From Cylicocyclus nassatus (taxonomy: Eukaryota > Nematoda > Chromadorea > Rhabditida > Strongylidae): 64,000 nt of DNA. The notes beneath the pieces are model-generated. The model ran no database searches and was not told the origin of the DNA. It was given only the letters and a program-made list of their open reading frames with translations. The DNA lies in contig CATQJL010000112.1 of assembly GCA_958299035.1 (NCBI GenBank), forward strand, positions 84,710,636 to 84,774,635, written 5' to 3'. The translations under genes were made by a program, and so were the position numbers. Below, one piece after another: positions 1-9,912 of this stretch. The number at the start of each line of letters is the position of its first letter. Within the stretch, counting starts at the first letter, position 1.

Positions 1-2043
1 CAAGGTTTTTTGCGGGTCGCGGAAATGAGCGGGCAGCGATAAGTCAGTCCTCATAAATAAAACCCAAGATCTCTATATCTGGTTACAATTTACATTGAAT
101 ATTTGAGCAGGTCAAGTGCCATACTCTGTATTTCTTTCGTAAGCTGTTATTCCTTGAGTATCACCTATTCATTCAACCTATTGCTTTTTTGGTCCTTAGA
201 AGTTCAAGCGTCTCAAGGCAAAGTCAGATATTTGAATTAGTTACGCTAAACGTGCAACATCTATTTTCATTGTTCGCAAAGCGATTTTTTGAAGAGATTG
301 ATTGTTTTCAAGAAATTTGCAATAATCTAACATAGTGGATGAAGTGCGTGATCCACACGATAAAAGTACTGTACTTTATACTAAAAGCACACTGCTGTAC
401 CTATAAGGAAAGATTTACCAGCAGTGTCCCGGTGGGTATGAAACGATTCAGTTGAGAGTGTAGGATTTTCCAAACATTTCAATGAGTTGAGCGAAGCAAC
501 AATCTCTATATTTGGTGGTAAAGATGAAGCAGTGGTAGGACTAGTGTGTGAGCAATTAGTTTTCGACGAAAGTTTTACTGCGATTCTTACGAGTTCTAAA
601 AAAATTTTAAGAAACAACCGCATGTCTAAGTAGCAGGCGAAATTGCTCTTTTCGCGCGGCAGAGTTTCAGAAAGAAACAGGAGGCCCCTATTTAATTCCA
701 TGTTGAGATGTGACATAAGAATTGAAGTGGAGGGTGGGTTATCAAATTCGACGATCAATGTAGTGTTCATGCGCTGTATACATCATTTGTGAGTAAATGG
801 CAATATGTGCCTCCATTGCCGTTTTCCATATGTGTGCAGTAAGAATAGTGTCGGCATTTATCAACATAGCATTTTTCTGCACAAATGTAATTGCTAACGC
901 ATGAACACGTATTAACAGTCAAATTTGCCAGAATGTGGACGCACTGACAATGAGGAATCAGCTCGAACAACTTCAGTTAAAATTTTGGACTTGTGGAGTA
1001 GTCGAAAAAATAGTCGAAGGAGTCGAATTCAAGATTCTCAGAATCCAATTCTTCAGATCTTGCTAAAATCAGTTTTTTTAATCAAAAATCAAAATTTACA
1101 CATTTTCACGGTACAATTAAGTTTGCTTGAACATTTTATTAGTATGGCAGAATTTACTCGAGTTAGAGCTAAGTATGATAGACATCGGTCTTCGTCCGAG
1201 TCAGTCTCTACATGTACATGTAATTCATAAGGGCACATACACCATCGCAGGTATAGGTTAGACACCGATGACATTATCAATCAGTGATGTTTAACTATAC
1301 TTTCTTGGTTTTTTAGGCACATCAATGAGCCATAGTATGCAGCATTAAAAGTGAATTTAGGAATCCGTTCCATTACCAGCAGTAATAGAGCTTGATGTAG
1401 ACGTTTTGGTTTAGCTATGACGAGAATGATGACTTTGAATCTCACTATAAATAGAGTTGCAGAAATCCTTATTAATACTAATGAAGCATAAGTACCGTGA
1501 TGGGTTGCTGTCTCCTTCCCTCCGATAATCCTTCGCATGGAACTGATGTAGATGTAGCGATAAAGGCTTCACGATACAATTTGCTTAAAATCAGATGATT
1601 ATTAGAGTCGCGTTACAAAAGACTGACGTTGCTGACCTAGTGCAGTAGTAGATTAATAAATTGATTGAAATCATCGTGTTTTGAAGAAAAAACGGATAAC
1701 AAGCTGGCTTTGAGTGAATCGATAAATTGCAATAAATCTATGATGATTGCTACAAGAGCGGCAGCAAACCAGCCAAATACTACAGTGATAGTAGAAATTA
1801 TTGAAGAGCGGTGTATCCCTCTAGTATTTACATCCACTAAAAGGAAAGTATCTAAAACAAAAAGACTACTATTAGAATGTTCCATAAGTCCGTAGCGTTG
1901 CATATTCGTTTTCACAAGGACGATTGATTTGCGGCGGAATGCGTGTACATTTTTGAGAAGAGCTAATCTAACTCGATTCAGCTTCCAGAAAAGAATTCAG
2001 ATGCAAAAGAAACATTTTCGGCAGCTGCTCATTTTCTTGTAAA

Positions 2044-2056
2044 AAGGCTTTTTTGC
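2044..2056. repeat. Target-site duplication, left, of the RTE-1-like element
   Basis: AAGGCTTTTTTGC, matched exactly at 5031-5043. The unoccupied paralogous site has one extra T. Confidence 0.93.
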
Positions 2057-5030
2057 CTGTGTAAATTCTTGTTCGACACAGCGATAATATGGAAAGCTCC
2101 TTTAATCTTGGAAGAGCCACTGGTAAGGCAGCGCCAGTGGGGACAAGGTTTGAAAGGCGATCTAGGCTGCCGAAAACGAGACGGACTATGATGACGATCT
2201 GTACTTACAACGCGAGGACGCTGGCATCGGACGCATCTATCGAAGATCTCATGATGCAAGCAAGGAAGATTAAGTACGACGTCATCGGACTGACCGAGAC
2301 AAGGAGGCACCACCCGCCGAACGCCACATTTGAGACTGGAGAAGAACTGTTTCTAGGAACATGCGACAGTCGAGGAGTAGGTGGACTGGGAGTCCTTGTC
2401 AACACGAGTTTGGCCATGAACATCGATTCGTTCGAACAACTTACAACTCGAATCGGACGTTTGCGAATATCAAGATGTGGATCAATCCCTGCCTTGACCG
2501 TCTTCATTGCGTACGCCCCAACATCCAGCTACGACGAGGACGAACTCGAGGAATTTTATATGGACTTGGAGAAGTTCTACAGAGAAGATCATACCTTCTA
2601 CAAGATCATCGTCGGTGATTTCAACGCGAAGACCGGAACTAGAAGGTCGACTGAGGAACTTCACATCGGAACCCATGGTTTGCAGTGGAACGAACAAGGG
2701 GAGAGACTGTCCGAGTTTATCATGACGACGAGGACTATCCATGGAAACTCACAGTTCCAAAAGCCCTCTTCCCTACGCTGGACCTGGGAATCGCCCGGTG
2801 GAGAGTACCATAACGAGATTGACCACATCATCGTCAACAGAAGGTACTGCCTGACGGACGTCGCTGTTGTTCCGAAGTTCTACACGGGATCAGACCATCG
2901 TCTCTTGCGCGCCAAATTCTACTTTCCGCGGAATGGAGAGAGAGCCGTCAAGTTCAGGAAACATCGTCCCATGAATACCACCAACTGGGATCTGTTTTCT
3001 TCGATATCCGGCTCATGGCGAGATACCGTGATGGACAACATCGACGAAGAATACGAACGGTTCGTACAACATCTCCACGGTTGTGCCAAGGAAGCTCAGA
3101 GTCTAAGAAGTACGAGAAGGCGTCTCACCACGGGGACTTTGGAGCTGATACGCCAACGTGGACGCGCACGAGCCACAGGCAACTACCGACTGACGTCCGA
3201 GCTTGCGAAGCGATGCAGAGAAGCGATAAAAGAAGACCTTAAGGAGAGAAGAGTAGCAGTGATGGTTGACGCCGCGGAGGCTGGAAGAAGTATACGCAAC
3301 GCCCGCCGAAGCTTCGTCAACTTCAAGACAAAGATGACCGCACTTCGTCGTCCTGACGGAACCATAACTGCTTCCCGAAGATCAATGGAGAAGGTCATCC
3401 ACGACTTCTACTCGGATCTTTTTGCGAGCCACGTCCACCTTCCACCATGCCATCTCAAGGAGGACGAGTATGTCGCACCGTCTGTCCTTCCTTCCGAGAT
3501 TCGTCATGCTATCATGTCGATGAAAAACCGTACAGCACCCGGTCCCGACAGGATTAAGCCAGAACATCTGAAGAATCTTTCGCCAGTTCTCATCAAGACT
3601 TTGGCAAGGCTCTTCACGCGGTACCTGACGGAAGGCAAGGTTCCAAGGCAATGGAAGACCAGCAAAACCGTGTTGCTGTACAAGAAGGGAGATCCCTGCG
3701 ACGTCGGCAATTATCGCCCTATCTGCTTGTTGTCTGTAGTCTACAAACTCTTTACGCGAGTCATTCTCAACAGGATCGGAAGAGAGTTGGACGAAGGACA
3801 ACCATGCGAGCAAGCTGGGTTTCGAAGCACGATCGACCACGTACACACGGTGTCAAGGCTCATTGAAGTGTCACGAGAGTATAAGATGCCGCTCTGTCTC
3901 ACCTTCATCGACTTGAAGAAGGCCTTTGACTCGGTTGAGACTGAAGCCGTCATCGATGCCTTGAGCAATCAAGGTATTCCGACTCATTACATCAAGATAA
4001 TTCGTGAGCTGTATAACGACTTCACAACCACCATAACACCATTCTACAAGGACATCATCATTGACGTAAAGAGAGGCGTGCGACAAGGCGATACTATATC
4101 GCCAAACCTATTCAGTGCCGCTCTGGAGAACGTCATGCGTAAGTTGGAATGGGACAACATGGGAGTGAAAGTCGACGGCCGGCAGCTACACCACCTTCGC
4201 TTTGCTGATGACATCGTATTGATAACGCCAAGCATCACGCAGGCGGAACAAATGCTGGCCCAGTTTGACGAAGTGTGTGGAAACATCGGTTTACGGCTGA
4301 ATCTAACGAAGACGATGTTCATGAGAAACGGAAGAGTGCCTGATGCTCCTTTCATGCTCAACGGGACGAACATCACCGAATGCTCAAGCTACACCTACCT
4401 AGGTCGTGAACTCAATATGATGAACGATCTAGCTCCGGAACTGAGCAGGAGGAAACGTGCAGCATGGGGAGCATATAAGACAATTGAGGACGTAGTGAAG
4501 AAGACCAAGAACATCCGGCTCCGCGCCCACCTTTTCAACTCGACGGTTCTTCCTGCTTTGACGTACGCTTCAGAAACATGGACAATGAGAAAGCAGGATG
4601 AACACGCGGTTAGCGTCATCGAACGAGCTGTTGAGAGAGTGATGCTAGGAGTGAATCGACTCACGCAAGTGAGGCAAGGATTACGAAGTTCTACCCTACG
4701 TCAACGATCGAAGATCAGGGACGCTGCCGCGTACGCCAAGCAGAACAAGATAAGATGGGCCGGGCACGTAATGCGTTTCGACGACAACCGGTGGACGAGA
4801 GCTATAACAGATTGGATACCACTGGACGTCAACGAACGAGGAAGACCGCCGACGCGATGGTCAGATATGTTCACGGAGTTCTCTAATGAAGTCCCTCAGA
4901 GCGTTCCACGTGTTCCTGGTGCGATACGTAAACATTGGTCAACAATCGCCCGAGACAGGGACGAATGGAGGCATCACTGGTACCCGCTCGTGCAACACGA
5001 TGATCAACGGGGATAAAGGTGATACAGGTG
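2057..5030 (+). mobile_element. Complete RTE-1-like non-LTR retrotransposon
   Basis: A 2974-bp insertion bounded by a perfect 13-bp target-site duplication (AAGGCTTTTTTGC at 2044-2056 and 5031-5043). The paralogous block A' carries the unfilled site at 44956-44969. There is a 32-bp 5' leader, one long ORF (2089-5016) and a 14-bp 3' tail that includes GGTGATACAGGTG. RTE-clade elements are known for compact structure, absence of a long ORF1 and very short 3' ends. An intact ORF, identical flanking duplications and absence from the paralogue suggest a recent, possibly active insertion, later than the A/A' duplication. Confidence 0.93.
2089..5016 (+). CDS. RTE-type ORF2: AP endonuclease plus reverse transcriptase
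   Basis: A 975-residue protein with no stop or frameshift. Residues about 35-280 form an exonuclease/endonuclease/phosphatase-type AP endonuclease: N41 in TYNAR, E70 in LTETR, VGDFNA at 175-180 (D177, N179), and the terminal SDH at 268-270. This enzyme nicks target DNA. Residues about 480-770 form the reverse transcriptase: YRPICLLS near 542, FIDLKKAFD (D608), GVRQGDTISPNLF, and FADD at 705-708 with both catalytic aspartates. The C-terminal part carries WAGHVMR and GRPPTRW motifs typical of nematode RTE proteins. Length is close to the roughly 1000 residues usual for the family. Together they would perform target-primed reverse transcription. The start is the first ATG after the left target duplication. 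All inspected catalytic residues are kept. Confidence 0.95.
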   Translation: MESSFNLGRATGKAAPVGTRFERRSRLPKTRRTMMTICTYNARTLASDASIEDLMMQARKIKYDVIGLTETRRHHPPNATFETGEELFLGTCDSRGVGGLGVLVNTSLAMNIDSFEQLTTRIGRLRISRCGSIPALTVFIAYAPTSSYDEDELEEFYMDLEKFYREDHTFYKIIVGDFNAKTGTRRSTEELHIGTHGLQWNEQGERLSEFIMTTRTIHGNSQFQKPSSLRWTWESPGGEYHNEIDHIIVNRRYCLTDVAVVPKFYTGSDHRLLRAKFYFPRNGERAVKFRKHRPMNTTNWDLFSSISGSWRDTVMDNIDEEYERFVQHLHGCAKEAQSLRSTRRRLTTGTLELIRQRGRARATGNYRLTSELAKRCREAIKEDLKERRVAVMVDAAEAGRSIRNARRSFVNFKTKMTALRRPDGTITASRRSMEKVIHDFYSDLFASHVHLPPCHLKEDEYVAPSVLPSEIRHAIMSMKNRTAPGPDRIKPEHLKNLSPVLIKTLARLFTRYLTEGKVPRQWKTSKTVLLYKKGDPCDVGNYRPICLLSVVYKLFTRVILNRIGRELDEGQPCEQAGFRSTIDHVHTVSRLIEVSREYKMPLCLTFIDLKKAFDSVETEAVIDALSNQGIPTHYIKIIRELYNDFTTTITPFYKDIIIDVKRGVRQGDTISPNLFSAALENVMRKLEWDNMGVKVDGRQLHHLRFADDIVLITPSITQAEQMLAQFDEVCGNIGLRLNLTKTMFMRNGRVPDAPFMLNGTNITECSSYTYLGRELNMMNDLAPELSRRKRAAWGAYKTIEDVVKKTKNIRLRAHLFNSTVLPALTYASETWTMRKQDEHAVSVIERAVERVMLGVNRLTQVRQGLRSSTLRQRSKIRDAAAYAKQNKIRWAGHVMRFDDNRWTRAITDWIPLDVNERGRPPTRWSDMFTEFSNEVPQSVPRVPGAIRKHWSTIARDRDEWRHHWYPLVQHDDQRG

Positions 5031-5043
5031 AAGGCTTTTTTGC
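5031..5043. repeat. Target-site duplication, right, of the RTE-1-like element
   Basis: An exact copy of 2044-2056. The duplicated host sequence then resumes and aligns to 44970 onward. Confidence 0.93.
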
Positions 5044-6145
5044 ACGGATTTGCTACCGATGATGGAAAATGGCGTCTGCACGCTACATGAGACAAACTAG
5101 AATAGCTTTCTGTAGGAGGGGTTCCTTCACTACTGCAGGCAGCGGTTCCCGGTGCACCACTGCCTACAGCGTAGTCTGAAGAAACCTCAACGCTGTCAGC
5201 GGTCATCAAGATTCCCACTTGAATAACAAGGGAAGGAAGGTTCTAGAAGTGGTCTCTCACTATATGGGAGTGGGATCTCTAGTGGGATGTATGCGCATTG
5301 AAGAATATGAAACACTGTTTCCAAATTTTACCTTTTTTACTTGCTGTGAATTTCTGAGTAGGGAGTAATGAAGGGTTTTATGGACAAAAATCTCAATGCA
5401 TAATCAGTGAAAATCAGTCGCTAATTTTTCTTAGCGTTCTAAAGAGGCAACGTCAAGCGTATATGTTTCATTGAATATAATTCTTGCATAGAGTAATCCG
5501 ACAATTAATTCAAGGCCTTGGAAAAATGTTACAACTGATTTTATCCTGGTTGCACATGCAAATTTTTGCTTTTAAAAACCTTCCTAACTCATCGCTGAGA
5601 AACCCGCAGCAGATAGTGACGGTAGAATTGGAATCAGCGTTTCATCCTTCATAACAGTATTCACCTCACATTGAAAAGTCACTTCGACTGATCTGCTGAC
5701 CAGTTCCCATCGTTTAAGCGAGGCTATATTGCACAAAAGAAAGAATAGACAAGATCAAATGAATTCTTCTGCACGACAGAACGTGACTCAATACGGCAAA
5801 GGTCACCGATGTCTTGCGAGACTTAACTGGAAGATACAGCACTATCCATTGTACTCGATTGTACTCCACACAGCTCTTCTTACTTATTACCGTTTGTCCC
5901 GCTTTCTCGCTAAACGCATTAACCGGTGCTTGTTACGGTTGAAGAGCATTCCAGCCGCTAATCAGATGACTTTTTGCGGTAAAATGGCTGCTTATTGAAA
6001 AGGGGTTGACAGCTTGGAAGCAAGTTGTCAAAAGGGGGCGCTACCGTGAATTATAGATATTGCTGTTTAAATCTCGATGTAAAAATGTTTATCTTGTTGG
6101 TTAACAAAAGCCTAATACATACCTAATAAGAAAACAGCCAGATAC

Positions 6146-6439
6146 CAGTGGCGGACCGAGGGGGTGCACGCCCCCCCCTCCCGAGAATGGGTCGCGAAGT
6201 TTTTGAAGCTTACCTATATGGGTTGTAAAAATGTGCAAAGGAATTGATTATTTTTGTAAATAATTAGAATAAATTTAAAGTTTTTTAAAAATTCAAATTA
6301 GCCTTGCGTCATCCACTCTCCTTTTCCAGGTTCAAGGGTTGGGGACCTGCAAAAATTTTGAGAGGCACCCCAAAAAATTTTTCTGAGTGCGTTATTGTCG
6401 CACCCCCTCCCCCGGTCCAAAATCCTGGAACCGCCACTG
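6146..6439. mobile_element. hAT-like MITE, copy in block A
   Basis: A 294-bp element with terminal inverted repeats CAGTGGCGG...CCGCCACTG. It is flanked by an 8-bp target duplication, CCAGATAC (6138-6145) and CCAGGTAC (6440-6447), with one mismatch. CAG...CTG termini plus 8-bp duplications are the hAT signature. No transposase frame is present. The interior carries a C-rich run and a GAGAATGGGTCGCGAAG segment. The same insertion sits at the same place in A' (45970-46289), so it predates the duplication. Confidence 0.8.
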
Positions 6440-6692
6440 CCAGGTACATACCTTCACAGTTTTCCTCAATTTTCGAAAAATCGGTGCATAACACGGAAAA
6501 ATAAATATATTGATTGCAGCAATTGCGCGCAAAAAATGTTGTTGAATTATTGAATCAAAAAATGCTGTAATCGTGCAGATAATTGTTCTAAAAATGTAAT
6601 AATCATGGTTTTGATCGCAAGCTTCCCTACGTGTTGTTATGATATCACTTCCTATTAGGTCGCGATAGAACGTTTGCATCATTACCTTGCCA

Positions 6693-7283
6693 TCTTATAT
6701 AAAAGCTGAATGTCTGTTTGTCTGTCTGTATGTACGTATGTTCCAGATAGAAATATTTTTTTTAAACCGATCCGGATCAAACTTTGCACACATGCACTTC
6801 GGGGCCGGCGAGTGTCACAGGCTACTTTTCATTATCGATCAATACCGATTTTATCGATTTTATCGACTTTTTGCAAAGTCTGAACTAAGGCTGGGAGTTG
6901 GCACAGGGGGAAGGGATCGAGCATGCTGATTACGAACATTATTGGTTTTCGAAACCGTCCCCTCTATCAATTTTTTGATTTTTTTGTAAAAGTTAGGCTA
7001 CAGGGCTGGGAGTCGGCACAGAGGTAATCGAGCGTGCTGATTACGAATACAATAACAGTGTTTGAAATTATCCGGCCTTCTATCGATTTTATCGATTTTT
7101 GTGAAGTGTGAGCTTCAGGCTTGAGATTTGGCACAGGGGGTAAGTCAGCATGCTGATTACGAAAACGAAACGGGGATAGGGAACTGCCACCTAAAATGGG
7201 CACTAAAGATTGAACGGAAATGGGTGCGTAACCTTAATCATAGTCTTTTGACAGGACCGGGCGGAGCCGGGTATGCCAGCTTG
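6693..7283 (+). mobile_element. Helitron-like non-autonomous repeat, copy 1
   Basis: It begins A|TCTTATATAAAAGCTG, followed by a TGTCTGTCTG-rich stretch, and ends with a GC-rich hairpin-like segment (CCGGGCGGAGCCGGG) about 10 bp before CTTG|T. A 5' TC, a near-terminal 3' hairpin, a CTRR-like end and insertion between A and T fit Helitrons; the CTTG end is a deviation. There is no inverted repeat or target duplication. The interior holds three imperfect units of about 113 bp with a common GGCTGGGAGT...GGCACAGGGG...CATGCTGATTACGAA core, and short ATCGATTTTATCGA tracts. No protein is encoded. The class is inferred. Confidence 0.5.
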
Positions 7284-7289
7284 TATGTA

Positions 7290-7959
7290 CAGGGTGTCCC
7301 AAAAGTATGTACACAATGTTTGATCTTTGAAAACTGACTTCCTTTGATGTCTTTACGCGAGCATTAGATAAATTTTGTAGCGCGAGGTTCAACTTAGATT
7401 CACAGTATGGAGCGGATTACCGACTGCTCTTCAATACTGTAGGATTACGGTAGAAAATCCAAGAAGAGATTTGAGCCATTGAAGGCCCTATTTCGCTACA
7501 GAAAGCGAGCCAAACAAACTGGAAACCCTTACACTAGGGCTAATTAATGTCCCTAAAAACCAAATATGAACTTTGTATTTTATCGCAAGCTTCCTGACTT
7601 ATGCCAGGTAAACCGCAACAGCTGTCCTTACGATGCATCGTGAAATTGTGATTGCAGAATCTGAAAAGCTTTATAGACTTCCGAAACGTTGAGTAATGAA
7701 ATGGGCACGCATAAAATCTCCCACACACCACTTTTCAAAATTTTTGGGAAAACTTTTTGGAACGCGACTAGTCCAGAATGACGCTGAAAAGTTATTACCG
7801 TAATCCTACAGTAATAAAGAGCGATCGGTGGTTCGCTCTATACTGTATATCTAAGTTGAAGCCAGTTCTACAAAATGGTACCTGAAAGCAAGCAGAAGAC
7901 TTCTTGGGAAAAGAGATATTGACGGTCAAACAGTGTATACATACTTTCGGGACTCCCTG
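7290..7959. mobile_element. Tc1/mariner-like foldback element, copy 1
   Basis: A 670-bp element between TA dinucleotides (7288-7289, 7960-7961). Termini are CAGGGTGTCCCAAAAGTATG and the inverse of CAGGGAGTCCCGAAAGTATG. The inverted arms run inward to TGTAGGATTACGGTA (about 7438) and its complement (about 7796), so the arms approach 190 bp. TA duplication and CAGGGTGTCC termini fit the Tc1/mariner superfamily. No transposase; a 86-codon minus frame is only terminal repeat read through. It starts 6 bp after the Helitron-like repeat ends. Confidence 0.72.
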
Positions 7960-8029
7960 TATTATATTACATAGTGTTTTAGCGCACTCGTCATTTGGAC
8001 CCCTGTAGAGATATGCAATACTTGTTTCA

Positions 8030-8960
8030 CAGACGCCCCAATGCTGTAGCCACAAAAATCAATATTGTAGTATAAAACAATTTATGCGCGTAAACGAAGT
8101 GATAACTGCGATTGAACTTCAAGTTCGTACAAAAAATAACAACAGGTTGCTTACTAGATCACATTGATGGCGATCTATCGATGGTAAAGCATAGAAGAAG
8201 TACCCCGGCATGTCCGGTGCTGAAGAGGGGCAAGATCTGTTAATGAAGACAAGTCTTAAGGTGAGCCTTATGGTTAACTAAAAGTGTTGCATCAGTCTCA
8301 TACATCCGATGGGATACTTCCGGTAAACAAAATGGGGAATGGCCGGGGTCTCCCCAGCGATGGTTGCCCACTCATTCACCGAATCCTTCCCATATTTGTG
8401 CTCCAGAAGTCCCCCGAAAGCCTATCGTGGCACACTGTAACTAGCCGCTAATTGAGCTCTACACCCCAATTATGCCCCTGAAGCCCACCCAAATTAGCTC
8501 AACACCGCCCTCGGTAGTCCTTGAGCAACACGATGGTTTGCGTCCATTTCATCTTTCTTCCAACGATCTTATGATTCAACACATTTGATAAATCGATCAT
8601 GGACACTACCTACTAATATAGGGAGCACGTTTACATCGTCTTTATCGCAGTTGACTTTACAATATTGCACTCAAAGTACATGTGTAAATGAGCGGAGCGA
8701 AAGAGATACGTGAGCAATGAAATGAGTTAGGAGACAATCTGGTAGCAGTAAGTTCATAACATTATTTTGGTCTAATAGTCCGACTGGCAAACGTTAAGCC
8801 AGGCAAGCTTCGTAGATGTTGAGACGAGCAAAAAGGGCTGGGCAGCCGTCGGAGACGAGAAATCCGATGGTGAAGTAGACGATGAATTCCACTGCAGATC
8901 CAAGCCTTATGGAATTACTTCGTTCGGAACGACCTAAAGCTTATGATAAAGACAGAACTT
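8030..8960. other. Unusually conserved, indel-free block in A
   Basis: Compared by eye with 47870-48800, about 18 substitutions and no indel in about 930 bp, whereas the DNA on both sides shows frequent indels and more substitutions. Nothing here resembles a known transposon end, rRNA, tRNA or spliced-leader RNA. A candidate terminal exon lies on the minus strand inside it (8278-8421). It could be a constrained host sequence or a recent gene-conversion tract. Confidence 0.6.
8278..8421 (-). CDS. Candidate terminal exon, unknown protein (left copy)
   Basis: A minus-strand open frame of 47 codons ending in TAG at 8278-8280. It opens right after an AG (sequence GATAG|GCTTTC) that would act as splice acceptor, though it lacks the usual TTTTCAG. 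The residues look protein-like, for example KYGKDSVNEWATIAGETPA. The A' copy differs at two bases in the exon: one synonymous, one Ile to Val. I do not recognise the family. No upstream exon could be assigned, so this may be a fragment or a coincidence within a conserved block. Confidence 0.3.
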   Translation of the reverse strand, partial: AFGGLLEHKYGKDSVNEWATIAGETPAIPHFVYRKYPIGCMRLMQHF

Positions 8961-9912
8961 TGGTAGGAACTAAAAAATAGCGCCTCAATTATTATGGTTT
9001 GCACGAAAGTATCGTCGCATTATCCAAAAAATCATAACTAGTGATTTCCCACCGGATTTGCTTGCATGATTTTGGTTCCGCCCTGGAGTCGCATCACTGC
9101 CTGCTTTCCTTGATACTGTTCGACCCCAATGCAGAATTAGATGGATACTAAAGCAAAATTATGTTGAAAAGAAGAAACATTCGGATTGAGAATCGTGACT
9201 GGCTTCTAAAAGCCGTATCAATATTCTAGAATAATTCCCTATGGTTCGACCATTAGAAGGACCAATGTTACTAGATAAAATCGAGGTTCTTCTTCTTGAA
9301 ACGAGGAGCGTTTTCTCTCCAGAATTTGCCGATTTGTGCGCTGGAGAGCACACTGCAGTCGACCAGAGCAATCCTGACAATCGGAACAAAATCGAAGGGA
9401 CTACGCAGTTCGTGGATTTTTGTAAGGTTATGCCAGGAGTATTCGAGATGCAAAGTCAAAGTCTACGTTATGCATTTCTTGCTCAATAAACTTTTGCGTG
9501 TACTTTCATAACAGTAACCCCACAGCAGTATTCAACAAACGAACTCAAATCTTGAACCGACAGCTGAAGCTGATGAACTTAAAATGAACTTATGCTTGCG
9601 AGAACTTAACTCAACGTCTTCCTAAACGAGAGGCGATAGAGATGGTACTGAAAACAAAGTAAAAGAAGTCGAAAAACAGCTAGAGGTAACTTTGGCATTG
9701 TAAAAAAGAAGTTTATTCCACCCTTCGAGCGTTCTTCTGCTCAGAAAAAAACAACAGCTCTTAAATAGTTCAGATTTTCCGCAATAAAGTTAGCTAGAGC
9801 AATAGGTCTCACCTCAAGCCCTGTGTCGCCACATTTTTTTGGCTTCAGTAAGTTCAAGAGTTTTGAGAGTTTTGCATTGGACCATTTGTAAGGCTGCTTC
9901 TTTTTTAAAGTC

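Noticed and set aside
381..970. Minus-strand frames repeated at 43308-43901
   Set aside because: They recur because blocks A and A' are duplicated. The frames are broken differently in the two copies, and there are no splice sites or recognised domains.
7795..8055. 86-codon minus frame, also present at 47648-47905
   Set aside because: Most of it is the inverted terminal repeat of the Tc1/mariner-like foldback read through.
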